From: an uncultured Bacteroidia bacterium
GTDB taxonomy: Bacteria; Bacteroidota; Bacteroidia; Bacteroidales; Prolixibacteraceae
Assembly (NCBI GenBank): GCA_903897145.1
Contig: CAIUAN010000040.1
Span: 163,950 to 227,949, forward strand
Direction: 5' to 3'
DNA: 64,000 bases
Made by a program: the position numbers and the translations under genes. Shown one piece after another: positions 26,345 to 34,487 of the stretch (within the stretch, counting starts at the first letter, position 1; every line of letters begins with the position of its first letter). The notes under the pieces were generated by a model. It worked only from the letters and a program-made list of their open reading frames with translations. It ran no database searches and had not been told where the DNA came from.

Positions 26345-27439
26345 TTACGGTAATAGCTCAGCAAGCTTCTTCTCTAGCTCTTCGCCGCGCAAGTTCTTCG
26401 CGATGATCTTACCTTCTTTATCGATTAACACAGCAAAAGGGATCGATTGAACACCATATTTTACGGCTGCTGCATTATCCCAGAATTTAAGGTCCGATAC
26501 ATGATTCCAAGTTAGATGGTCATCTGCAATGGCTTTAACCCACGCATCTTTTTCTTTATCCAAAGAAACGCTTAGGATATCAAAACCTTTGTCTTTAAAG
26601 CGTTGGTATGCCTTCACAACATTTGGATTCTCCCTGCGACATGGTCCACACCAAGAGGCCCAGAAATCAAGCAAGACTATTTTACCTCTAAATGAAGATA
26701 GAGATAATGGTTTCCCTTCAGGCGTATTTAGAGTGAAGTCTGCAGCCAAGCCACCAACAGTGCTGACGCGCATTTTTTCAGATAATTTTTTCAACTCTCC
26801 AATGTAAATAGAGTTTTGAATAGTTGGGTCAAGGAATGCAACTAAGGTGTCAATATCATGTGACGACATATCCTGCGCAAGCTGCATGAGGACGATAAGA
26901 GCTGATACTGTTGACTTGGGATGCTCACGGACGAAATTCTTGGAGTAGACTTTCTGATTTCCCATCATCGCTTCATAGTCGATCTGAGCCTTCTTCATCT
27001 CATCTTCGTTGCCTCTAGTCCTCGCATCGTTATACTTTTGTTGTAATCCTTGAGTCTCTTTAGCAATGCTTTTCAACTCTTTTTTAAGAATCGAAAACTC
27101 ATCATTTGATTTAGATCCTTGAACCTCAGAGCTCCCTAAACTATCCGCATCTGCTTTTAGCGTTAGGGTGCCATTTTCAGCAAAAAACTGAGCCACCATC
27201 ATCTGTGGTCCCATCGCTACAATGCGTAATTCTGGAAGATCAGCTTTCCCTTTTAACGCAAATTTGCCTTTCTCGATCTTCGCAGAGTCTTCAGCGATCC
27301 ACTTGCCATTGGAAAATTTCATAAGCTGAATAGCTCCATTGTCTTTGCCCTTTATCTGACCATTTATGACAAATCCAACGGGTTTGGAACAGGAGTATAA
27401 ACCAGCCAACGTCAACACAATTAGGAGAAGATTTTTCAT
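26345..27439 (-). CDS. TlpA-like thiol:disulfide lipoprotein with DUF4369 domain
   Basis: 364 residues. The N-terminus is a lipoprotein signal (LAGLYSCSK, Cys17). The N-terminal half fits DUF4369 (VINGQIKGKDNGAIQLMKF to about 115); a charged helical linker follows (about 115-200). The C-terminal thioredoxin domain has the redox motif WASWCGPCRRENPNVV and the cis-Pro loop YGVQSIPFAVLID. Such proteins reduce or shuffle periplasmic disulfides. A very good promoter (27493-27522) overlaps the end of meaB, so it is transcribed on its own. Confidence 0.9.
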   Translation of the reverse strand: MKNLLLIVLTLAGLYSCSKPVGFVINGQIKGKDNGAIQLMKFSNGKWIAEDSAKIEKGKFALKGKADLPELRIVAMGPQMMVAQFFAENGTLTLKADADSLGSSEVQGSKSNDEFSILKKELKSIAKETQGLQQKYNDARTRGNEDEMKKAQIDYEAMMGNQKVYSKNFVREHPKSTVSALIVLMQLAQDMSSHDIDTLVAFLDPTIQNSIYIGELKKLSEKMRVSTVGGLAADFTLNTPEGKPLSLSSFRGKIVLLDFWASWCGPCRRENPNVVKAYQRFKDKGFDILSVSLDKEKDAWVKAIADDHLTWNHVSDLKFWDNAAAVKYGVQSIPFAVLIDKEGKIIAKNLRGEELEKKLAELLP

Positions 27440-27492
27440 TTAAATATTATTTTAATTATGGTTATTGAATATCAATATATTGAATAGAATAG

Positions 27493-27522
27493 CAAAGGTA
27501 TTAAAACAATTTAACTCACAAA
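27493..27522 (-). promoter_or_regulatory. Promoter of the TlpA-like gene
   Basis: Minus strand: TTTG (27522-27519), 18 bp, then TACCTTTG (27500-27493). Both boxes match the consensus exactly. It lies at the very end of the meaB-TlpA gap. Confidence 0.7.
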
Positions 27523-27529
27523 AAGTGAC

Positions 27530-28639
27530 CTATTTTGCATTGAGCTTAAAATAATTCTCTAGCAGCTGATTGGCGGCAGCTAAAGAACTGGTGTTATTGT
27601 CTACCACCTGTTTTTCCAATGTGGTGAGTTGCTGTTGAATCTCTTGATTCTGGTAAAAATTACTTTTTAGCATCTCATTGATGGTTTCGTAAAGAGCATA
27701 TCGAACTTGATCACCTCTCCGCTGTTGGAAAAAACCATTGGCGGTGGTGTCGTTGAGGTATTCAAGAATGGTCGTCCAGACCTCTGCAATTCCTCGATGT
27801 TCTAAAGCAGAACAGGTCAATACCTTCGGATTCCATCCTGATTCTGAGACTGGAAAAAGATGTAAGGCATTGCGATATTGTGCCGCCGCTAATTTAGCCT
27901 TATCGATGTTGTCGCCGTCTGATTTATTGACCACTAACAAGTCCGCCATCTCCATGATCCCTCTTTTTATCCCCTGCAGTTCGTCGCCAGCACCAGCCAG
28001 TTGAAGCAACAGAAAGCAGTCGACCATCGAATGCACTGCAGTCTCCGATTGACCAACTCCAACGGTTTCAATTATGATCGTGTTAAAACCTGCGGCTTCA
28101 CACAAGGTTATGATCTCTCTTGTTTTCCGGGCCACTCCACCTAAAGATCCTGATGTTGGACTCGGTCTGATATAGGCATTTGGATTGGCGGACAAGTTTT
28201 CCATCCTTGTTTTATCGCCTAAGATAGAGCCTTTTGTTTTTTCTGAACTTGGGTCTATTGCCAAGACGGCTAATTTTCGACCTTGACTAGTAATCGTTTT
28301 TCCTAATGCTTCGATAAAGGTACTCTTTCCAGCACCTGGCATGCCCGTGATCCCTAATCGAATTGAGCCACCGGTCAATGGAAGGCATTGAAGAACAATT
28401 TCTTGTGCGAGTTTTTGATGAGTAGGGTTGTTACTTTCAACAAGGGTGACAGCTTGACTCAGCAGGGTGATATCGCCTTTGCGAATAGCTGCGACATAGG
28501 TTTCTGCACTAAGTTCAGCTCGCTTGTTGCGCTTTAAGAATTCATTCACCGCTTCACTGTTCACCGAATCAGGAGTTTCAATACCGCTATTCACATGCAG
28601 CCCAATGTATTTAGGGTCGTTCTCTGGATGGTTGCTCAT
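27530..28639 (-). CDS. meaB: Methylmalonyl-CoA mutase-associated GTPase (MeaB/ArgK)
   Basis: G3E-family P-loop GTPase that protects and reloads methylmalonyl-CoA mutase. Motifs: Walker A GITGMPGAGKSTFIEAL, LAIDPSSEKTKGSILGDKTRM (the ArgK signature), IIETVGVGQSETAV and LLVVNKSDGDN (NKxD). The mutase genes are not in the window. The start ATG overlaps the DUF1573 stop (4 bp), so it is coupled to that gene within a pfkA-DUF1573-meaB unit; no functional link between them is evident. 369 residues. Confidence 0.94.
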   Translation of the reverse strand: MSNHPENDPKYIGLHVNSGIETPDSVNSEAVNEFLKRNKRAELSAETYVAAIRKGDITLLSQAVTLVESNNPTHQKLAQEIVLQCLPLTGGSIRLGITGMPGAGKSTFIEALGKTITSQGRKLAVLAIDPSSEKTKGSILGDKTRMENLSANPNAYIRPSPTSGSLGGVARKTREIITLCEAAGFNTIIIETVGVGQSETAVHSMVDCFLLLQLAGAGDELQGIKRGIMEMADLLVVNKSDGDNIDKAKLAAAQYRNALHLFPVSESGWNPKVLTCSALEHRGIAEVWTTILEYLNDTTANGFFQQRRGDQVRYALYETINEMLKSNFYQNQEIQQQLTTLEKQVVDNNTSSLAAANQLLENYFKLNAK

Positions 28640-29727
28640 GGCTTTGATTTTACGGTCCCAATAATACGGAGAAGAGTTGTGGAATGCTCAGGATCATTCG
28701 TTATAAGAGTTAACACCTTATTTTGAATCCCTAATTTACCATGCGAGTCAAAGGTCACGTTAAGATCTGTAGATCCTCCTGGAGCAAGTTTCGTTAAGTT
28801 AGGCTTAGCCGTTGTGCAGCCGCACGAAGCCGACACGCTGCGTATGATAAGGGGTTTCTTCCCTTTGTTTGATAAGATAAATGTATAGGAAGCTGATTCT
28901 CCTTCCGCAAGTTCCTTGAAATCAAAAATCTTACTGTTTAGTTCAATCCTTGGAGCATTGGCGATCTCTTCAGTACTGAGTTTTGAAAAGTCCTCTTCAA
29001 TAGTTGCACTTACCTTAATCGCATCTTTATACTCTGCTTTTTGATTGAATCCAAGATAAATGCGGTTGGTAACAAAGCCATATTCTTGTTTTTTAGCCGC
29101 ATTAAATGTGACAATTATGAGCCCTTTACCTTTTGGAGCGATGGTTGATGGGATGGTTTTTAGGCTTAGATGTGGCGGAATAATTTTAAAGTTTATCGTC
29201 AGTGGTGAAGTCGTAGGATTGAAAACTTTAAGGGTATCAGTAATTACTTCATGATCTTTTATCCGCACAAAAGATAGCTCATCGCTCGAAAGGCGAGCAG
29301 CACCAAAGTCAATCGGGTAGAGGTCGTTGGTCAATAAAGTTTTGGGAGTTACCTCCCCAGATATCGTAAGTACAGTAACTCCTTTGGCTGAATTTGAAGT
29401 TACGGTGATGCTTTTATTAAATACGCCTGGTCGTTGCTCGGGGTTATACGAGACTTTAATAAATCCCCCTTTGCCGGGTAGAATTGGCTCTTTGCTCCAT
29501 TCTGGGGTTGTGCAACCGCAGGAGGCCTCCACATGCTGAATAACTAAAGGTGCATTTCCTGTATTGTTAAATTTAAAGTTGAAGTTTGCAGGCCCTCCCT
29601 CTTCTTTAATCACGCCAAAATTATGATCCATCTGCTCAAACTTAACTTGAGCCGTTCCTTGTGCTTGAGTATTCTTCACATAGAGTGATGAGGTGATCAA
29701 GATGGCTAAGATAAGTAGAGCTTTCAT
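28636..29727 (-). CDS. Exported protein with two DUF1573 domains
   Basis: 363 residues with a signal peptide (about 1-22, ending TQAQ). There are two similar immunoglobulin-like DUF1573 units: FEQMDHNFGVIKEEGGPANFNFKFNNTGNAPLVIQHVEASCGCTTPEW (about 29-76), and FDFKELAEGESASYTFILSNKGKKPLIIRSVSASCGCTTAKPN (about 266-310). A middle beta region links them. The repeated SCGCTT cysteines are characteristic. The function of this family is unknown. It starts 35 bp after pfkA on the same strand. Confidence 0.88.
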   Translation of the reverse strand: MKALLILAILITSSLYVKNTQAQGTAQVKFEQMDHNFGVIKEEGGPANFNFKFNNTGNAPLVIQHVEASCGCTTPEWSKEPILPGKGGFIKVSYNPEQRPGVFNKSITVTSNSAKGVTVLTISGEVTPKTLLTNDLYPIDFGAARLSSDELSFVRIKDHEVITDTLKVFNPTTSPLTINFKIIPPHLSLKTIPSTIAPKGKGLIIVTFNAAKKQEYGFVTNRIYLGFNQKAEYKDAIKVSATIEEDFSKLSTEEIANAPRIELNSKIFDFKELAEGESASYTFILSNKGKKPLIIRSVSASCGCTTAKPNLTKLAPGGSTDLNVTFDSHGKLGIQNKVLTLITNDPEHSTTLLRIIGTVKSKP

Positions 29728-29762
29728 GAAGGTGATTGATTTAGGTGTCTCTAAACTTTAAA

Positions 29763-30785
29763 TTATTCATCGCCAAATAGCACGCCCATATTTCTAGCTT
29801 TAGCGATCAGCTGATGGTTTGGATCTACCAGACTAAGCTTGCCACCAACCTCTTCAAGAGGAACCGCACTTAAAACGTCTCCATGAATGGCGACCATATT
29901 CCCAAATTTCCCCTGTGCGATCAGTTCGGCGGCATAAGCCCCATAGCGAGTTGCCAAGATGCGATCCATGGCCGAAGGACTGCCTCCACGTTGCACATAA
30001 CCTAGCCGTGTCTCACGAGCTTCGATCTTGGTAAGCTTCTGTATTTTAGAGACTAAATAGGATGCTGCTGACATTCCTTCTGGTTTCTCAATTCCTTCGG
30101 CAACGACCACAATGGCTGATACTTTCCCTTTCGAGAATCGGTCTTCAATGGTTTTGCAGACTTTGTTAATATCAAATCCGATTTCTGGTATTAGAATGAT
30201 GTCGCCACCGCCTGCGATACCCGCATACAGGGCGATCCAACCGGCATTGTGCCCCATCACCTCAATAACCATCGCTCGCTGGTGCGAGTTGGCTGTCGAG
30301 TGCAAACGGTCGATGGCCTCGGTCGCAATACTAACCGCCGAGTCGAAACCAAAAGTTAGTTCGGTGCCAAAAACGTCGTTGTCGATGGTTTTAGGAATTC
30401 CAATCACATTTAAACCCTCAAGGGATAAAAGGTGAGCTGTTTTCATGGTTCCGTTCCCTCCGATACATACAATGCAGTCGAGACCTAACTCTTCATAGTT
30501 TTTTTTGATCAACCCTGGCTTGTTGTTGTAGGTTAAGCCTTTTTCTAGTTTAAATGGTTTTTCGCGTGAGGTTCCTAAAATGGTCCCTCCCAGGGTTAGA
30601 ATTCCTGAAAGCTTTGGCTCGTCTAAAGTCACATAATCTTTTCGTATTAAACCACTAAAGCCTGCTGTAAATCCAATTACTTCCATGCCATGATTGATGA
30701 TTGCCGTTTTGCCAACGCCTCGAATGGCGGCGTTTAGTCCGGGACAATCTCCTCCGGCCGTTAGAATTGCAATTTTCTTACCCAT
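29763..30785 (-). CDS. pfkA: 6-phosphofructokinase
   Basis: Phosphorylates fructose 6-phosphate to the 1,6-bisphosphate. Motifs: ATP loop GGDCPGLNAAIRG (11-23), substrate loop PKTIDNDV (131-138), EVMGHNAGWIA, and the sugar-binding YVQRGGSPSAMDR. Where many ATP-dependent enzymes have GGDGS, this one reads GGNGT with Asn111, a variant worth checking for phosphoryl-donor preference. 340 residues. It heads the pfkA-DUF1573-meaB unit; a TAGCTTTG box lies about 60 bp upstream. Confidence 0.94.
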   Translation of the reverse strand: MGKKIAILTAGGDCPGLNAAIRGVGKTAIINHGMEVIGFTAGFSGLIRKDYVTLDEPKLSGILTLGGTILGTSREKPFKLEKGLTYNNKPGLIKKNYEELGLDCIVCIGGNGTMKTAHLLSLEGLNVIGIPKTIDNDVFGTELTFGFDSAVSIATEAIDRLHSTANSHQRAMVIEVMGHNAGWIALYAGIAGGGDIILIPEIGFDINKVCKTIEDRFSKGKVSAIVVVAEGIEKPEGMSAASYLVSKIQKLTKIEARETRLGYVQRGGSPSAMDRILATRYGAYAAELIAQGKFGNMVAIHGDVLSAVPLEEVGGKLSLVDPNHQLIAKARNMGVLFGDE

Positions 30786-31274
30786 GTTGCTGAACTATTT
30801 TGTGTTGTTTATAATCTTTTCTAGGTTACTTAATATTGGTGCAAAGCTACTATTTAATTGAGTTTTCGTAATTTAAATCAGCATCTTTTTCGCTCCTAAA
30901 TTAGCTCTTTTTTTACCATTAATGATCTGGTTGAAGATAGAACTTAATCCAATATCTTTTTTAGGTAGATGCGTATTTATTTTATAACAATGCCATTTTT
31001 TCGCTTTCTCCAGCTTTGAATTCTATTTCATTCGCTAATTTATTTATTCGTTCTGTGGACCTCTGATTTGGCACTATTTCTATTTTTTAATGTGCTTATA
31101 ATTAGATTCTTAGAACAATAATTGCTCTTTAATCTTGATTTATTTCGAAATAGCATTTAAAATCCAAAAGAATTTTGAAAATTTGCATTCACGATCTGAC
31201 GAATCGCAATGAATTGAAAGTTCGCTAATCAACTTATAACTAATTATTTAAATTATAAATTAATTTTTTACCCA
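30786..31274. other. AT-rich divergent intergenic region
   Basis: 489 bp between pfkA (-) and the second DUF1080 gene (+). The only consensus element I find is a pfkA -7 box on the minus strand (TAGCTTTG, 30849-30842). The remainder is AT-rich with no credible ORF, RNA gene or strong hairpin; no exact TAnnTTTG is seen in front of the DUF1080 gene. Confidence 0.55.
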
Positions 31275-32033
31275 ATGAAAAGTACATTTTTAGTTTTACT
31301 TGTTTCTGTTTGTTTTATTTTCGGTACCCCTGCGTCTGCTCAGACAAAACAGGAAGGTGCGATCAACACTTTAACGCCACAAGAGAAGGCGCAAGGTTAT
31401 GTTTTACTCTTTGATGGTAAGACAAGTGAAGGTTGGAGAAGTTATAATAAGACCACTTTCCCTGGTGACTGGTCAATTGAAAATGGAGCGATCCATTTAA
31501 AGGGTTCTGGAAACGGAGAGGCTGGTTCTGTGAATGGTGGTGATTTAGTTTACGGCAAAGAGAAATTTTCAAATTTTGCTTTTAAAGCGGAGTGGAAAAT
31601 TTCAGAAGGTGGTAACTCAGGTATTTTTTATTTAGCGCAGGAGATTCCTGGCAAAGAGATCTGGAGAACTGCACCTGAGATGCAAGTGTTGGATAACGAT
31701 CGTCATCCCGATGCGATGTTAGGCAAAGATGGCAATCGTCAGGCTGGCTCATTGTATGATCTTATCCCCGCGAAACCACAAAATGCAAAACCTGCAGGTG
31801 AGTGGAACAGCATTGAGATTATCTCGTATCAAGGGACTGTTGTTCACAAGATGAATGGCGCGACCGTTTTAGAGTATCACCTTTGGACTCCTGAGTGGAA
31901 TGAGTTAGTGAAGAACTCTAAATTCCCTACCTACAATCCTGATTGGGCAAATGTAGCGAAGGCGGGTGTGATTGGTTTCCAAGATCATGGGAACGATGTT
32001 TGGTATCGCAACATAAAAATCCGCAAGTTGTAA
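31275..32033 (+). CDS. Secreted DUF1080 protein, second copy
   Basis: 252 residues, signal peptide about 1-23 (ending ASAQ). The same single DUF1080 fold as the gene at 20584, with matching blocks in order: GYVLLFDGKTSEGWRSYN, NFAFKAEWKISEGGNSGIFYLAQE, PEMQVLDNDRHPDAM, AGSLYDLIPAKPQNAKPAGEWNS, and GVIGFQDHGNDVWYRNIKIRKL. The family is tied to 3-keto-glycoside hydrolysis; substrate unknown. It is monocistronic with its own terminator and a long AT-rich upstream region. The two copies look diverged rather than recently duplicated. Confidence 0.88.
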   Translation: MKSTFLVLLVSVCFIFGTPASAQTKQEGAINTLTPQEKAQGYVLLFDGKTSEGWRSYNKTTFPGDWSIENGAIHLKGSGNGEAGSVNGGDLVYGKEKFSNFAFKAEWKISEGGNSGIFYLAQEIPGKEIWRTAPEMQVLDNDRHPDAMLGKDGNRQAGSLYDLIPAKPQNAKPAGEWNSIEIISYQGTVVHKMNGATVLEYHLWTPEWNELVKNSKFPTYNPDWANVAKAGVIGFQDHGNDVWYRNIKIRKL

Positions 32034-32050
32034 ATCCTTGAATCGGATTC

Positions 32051-32089
32051 AAAAAAAGAGGATGGCTGGTTTAGTCATCCTCTTTTTTT
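32051..32089. terminator. Terminator after the second DUF1080 gene
   Basis: A perfect 14 bp inverted repeat (seven A then GAGGATG; CATCCTC then seven T) with an 11-base loop, 18 bp after the stop codon. T-runs on both strands let it also serve the convergent Fic transcript. Confidence 0.93.
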
Positions 32090-32184
32090 GATGTTTACGT
32101 TGGCTGTTTTAAGGCGCTTTTATATTATTTGTCAGCAGGTTAATGAGAGTATTCCTCTTTTAAGTCTTTGAATCGAGAAGGTTT

Positions 32185-33147
32185 TCAGATCATCTTGAAT
32201 TTATATTTTGTCAATCGCTTATCTCCAGTTTTTTCAAGGATTAACTTCTCTACAGACTCTTTTAAATCTCGGCTTGCTGTTGCGGTTGATATCTCTTTGT
32301 TAAGCCTTAAATAATCCTGACGCGTAAATGATTTATCCCCAATTAGTTCCTTGAATAACTCAATTCTCTCAGTTGAGGTAGCAGTGAGATTTTGTGTTCT
32401 TAATAAATTCTCTAAAGCCATATTAATAATTTCTAGCATAAACTCAACGAAGCTTGTTGAACTTCCTTCACGGTCAGATTGACTAAGAAACTTATAATAA
32501 TCTTGCTGTCGTTCTTTTATAATAGCTTCAATCGGTAAAAATTGAAAAACCTGCGAATATTCCTTTAAAATCATTGTCTGCCATAATCTTCCCATTCTAC
32601 CATTCCCATCAACAAAAGGATGAATAAACTCAAATTCGTAATGGAACACGCAACTCTTTAGGAGTAATAAGTCAACATCCTCCTTTAAATAGCGAAACAA
32701 ATCGATCATTAAAGGACCAACCAAATCTCCCGGAGGTGCAATATGAGCAATGTCGCGTCCTCTAACAATCCCTACTGAAGTTTGTCTTAATTTTCCTGCA
32801 TTTTCAACTAGTCCATTCATTAAAATTCCATGTGCCGTGCATAACGACTTTAATTCATATGCTTTAAAATTATCCAGCATTGAATATACTTGAATGGCAT
32901 TTTTTACCTCAATAATATCTTTTTGGGGTGCTATGACTCTTTTATTCTCCATTAAATCGGTAATCTGCTTAATGGTAAGGGTATTTCCTTCTATCTCTAA
33001 GGAAGATTGAATGGTTTTTATCCTATTCCGTTTGCGAAGTTCAATTGGAAGCTTAATTAATTTAGCAGATTTAACCTCCCCTATTTTCTCTGATATTGAG
33101 GCGATTAAACTGATGATTTTAGTTGTTATCTCATAAGGTGGTTTCAT
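32185..33147 (-). CDS. Fic family protein with C-terminal winged helix
   Basis: 320-residue Fic (filamentation induced by cAMP) protein, likely an AMP-transferase. The core motif HPFVDGNGRMGR is complete at 176-187 with catalytic His176. An N-terminal inhibitory-helix motif, SSLEIEGN (48-55, S-x-x-x-E-G/N), marks a self-inhibited class II enzyme. The last 65 residues (LFKELIGDKSFTRQDYLRLN to the end) look like a winged helix-turn-helix. No partner antitoxin gene is adjacent. The promoter carries two tandem palindromes, suggesting autoregulation. The target protein is unknown. Confidence 0.9.
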   Translation of the reverse strand: MKPPYEITTKIISLIASISEKIGEVKSAKLIKLPIELRKRNRIKTIQSSLEIEGNTLTIKQITDLMENKRVIAPQKDIIEVKNAIQVYSMLDNFKAYELKSLCTAHGILMNGLVENAGKLRQTSVGIVRGRDIAHIAPPGDLVGPLMIDLFRYLKEDVDLLLLKSCVFHYEFEFIHPFVDGNGRMGRLWQTMILKEYSQVFQFLPIEAIIKERQQDYYKFLSQSDREGSSTSFVEFMLEIINMALENLLRTQNLTATSTERIELFKELIGDKSFTRQDYLRLNKEISTATASRDLKESVEKLILEKTGDKRLTKYKFKMI

Positions 33148-33157
33148 TCACTAGCTA

Positions 33158-33185
33158 TTTGATAGTATCATTTGATAGTATCAAA
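33158..33185 (-). promoter_or_regulatory. Tandem palindromic operator at the Fic promoter
   Basis: TTTGATAGTATCA occurs twice with no gap (33158-33170 and 33171-33183). The second copy extends to the perfect palindrome TTTGATA-G-TATCAAA (33171-33185). The array covers the predicted start site and part of the -7 box, an ideal position for repression. Confidence 0.75.
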
Positions 33186-33215
33186 GGTAGCAAAAGAGAA
33201 TAATAATACAACAAA
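33182..33215 (-). promoter_or_regulatory. Promoter of the Fic gene
   Basis: Minus strand: TTG near 33211 (or TTTG at 33215-33212), a 19-22 bp spacer, then TACCTTTG (33189-33182). The -7 box overlaps the palindromic array. Confidence 0.6.
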
Positions 33216-33246
33216 GATTAATTTGATCAAATCAGATCATTCAAAT

Positions 33247-34251
33247 TTACTCTGGCGAGTAGCCCGATTCGTTTAAGATTTTCTGGTAGTCGTTCTCAGC
33301 CATCAGTTCAGGAATCGAGATCTCTGGATGCTTTTTCATATAGGCCCGAACGATCTGCCATCCGATCCAAATGCCTGTGCGGCCTGGTGAATCGGACGTG
33401 AAGCACGAAGTAAAAGGTGCTGGATTGATAAATCGAACGATATTCATCCGTTCGGAACTAAATAGCATCTTATGCTCGATCAAATAGGTCCACATGCTTG
33501 CCTCAGATTTGAAACACCATGCTAACTTTTCGGTTGAATAGCCAATCTTAAAGTTATCGGCCTCCTCAGGCAACATCGCATCCACAAAAACCATCATCTT
33601 TCCTTGATAGATCATTTGTGATACAAGATTGACCTTTGATTCATCAAAGCCAAATTCTGAGACCCCCCAAGCATAGATGATGTCAGAGGGGATCTTTTCG
33701 CGCGTCATGTTCTCTCTTTTATAGGCTGGAATACCGAGCTGCTTATAAAAATGACACGAAGCACCCAGGTAATTATCTAAACTCAATCCAATAGCATCAC
33801 CTGTTAAGACAATTGATTGATTGAAACCTGATACAAGCGTTATTATTTTCGGAATTGTCTTGGTTGGAAAGTAATATCTGTAATGCTTAAATCCCAATTC
33901 AAGCTTCTGCTTTAGCTCCGTGAGATCAGCATAAACAGAGTCGATCTGTTTTACGGAGGCTAACCGAATCGAATCAGAAAGGAAAGTCTGCAAATAATTT
34001 GCATAAGCTGGATCGGTAGAGTTTCCTAGTCCTAAAACATTCTCATTGTAAGCCTCAAAAAATTGACCGTATGTCTGCTGGATTTTGGGCAGTGACGTTG
34101 ATATATTCTGACTGTTTAATTGGAATAATTCCTGATCTAAGCGAGCGACTTTAAGTGTTAGGTTAACGGAGGAGACATTAACCTTTAAGCGATTACTTTC
34201 GCACGACAAGAGTATTGTCAGCATGAATAGAAGGCTCAAGAGCTTAACCAT
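33247..34251 (-). CDS. gldB: Gliding-motility-type lipoprotein GldB
   Basis: 334 residues with a lipoprotein signal (MLTILLSCES, Cys17). The body fits the GldB family: DQELFQLN, the conserved TDPAYANYLQTF-type helix, and the metzincin-like C-terminal part FINPAPFTSCFTSDSPGRTGIWIGWQIVRAYMKKHPEISI. In gliding Flavobacteria GldB is essential for motility, but homologues are common in non-gliding relatives. Being divergent from nadE is a known neighbourhood for this gene. No other gld or spr gene is in the window, so motility cannot be inferred. Confidence 0.85.
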   Translation of the reverse strand: MVKLLSLLFMLTILLSCESNRLKVNVSSVNLTLKVARLDQELFQLNSQNISTSLPKIQQTYGQFFEAYNENVLGLGNSTDPAYANYLQTFLSDSIRLASVKQIDSVYADLTELKQKLELGFKHYRYYFPTKTIPKIITLVSGFNQSIVLTGDAIGLSLDNYLGASCHFYKQLGIPAYKRENMTREKIPSDIIYAWGVSEFGFDESKVNLVSQMIYQGKMMVFVDAMLPEEADNFKIGYSTEKLAWCFKSEASMWTYLIEHKMLFSSERMNIVRFINPAPFTSCFTSDSPGRTGIWIGWQIVRAYMKKHPEISIPELMAENDYQKILNESGYSPE

Positions 34252-34440
34252 GGATTACCATTTTAAATTTTCACTATATTTGTTCTGTTCATCCGGCGCA
34301 AATAAATCCATGCGGAATTTGATTCCTCGTTTTTTACGCAACTTTTACTCGAACGAATTTATTGGTGTAAAAGTATAAAATGAGCGGAATAACAGCACAT
34401 AGATTTGAGGTGATTTATCATTCGTTTATTCGACTACTTT

Positions 34441-34469
34441 TTTGATCCTTAACTTCTTTTTTACCTTGG
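34441..34469 (+). promoter_or_regulatory. Candidate promoter of nadE
   Basis: TTTG (34441-34444), 17 bp, then TACCTTGG (34462-34469), one mismatch to TAnnTTTG. The ATG follows within 20 bp. Confidence 0.45.
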
Positions 34470-34487
34470 AAAATTAAGATTACTTTC

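Noticed and set aside
30786..31274. Hidden small gene or RNA in the long AT-rich gap
   Set aside because: No frame of useful length with a start, no strong hairpin with a T-run and no tRNA-like arms are seen.
32185..33147. Fic/antitoxin (FicTA) two-gene module
   Set aside because: No small antitoxin gene is adjacent; the inhibitory motif SSLEIEGN is inside the Fic protein itself.
33247..34251. Evidence of gliding motility from gldB
   Set aside because: gldB homologues occur in non-gliding Bacteroidota, and no other gld, spr or type IX secretion genes are in the window.
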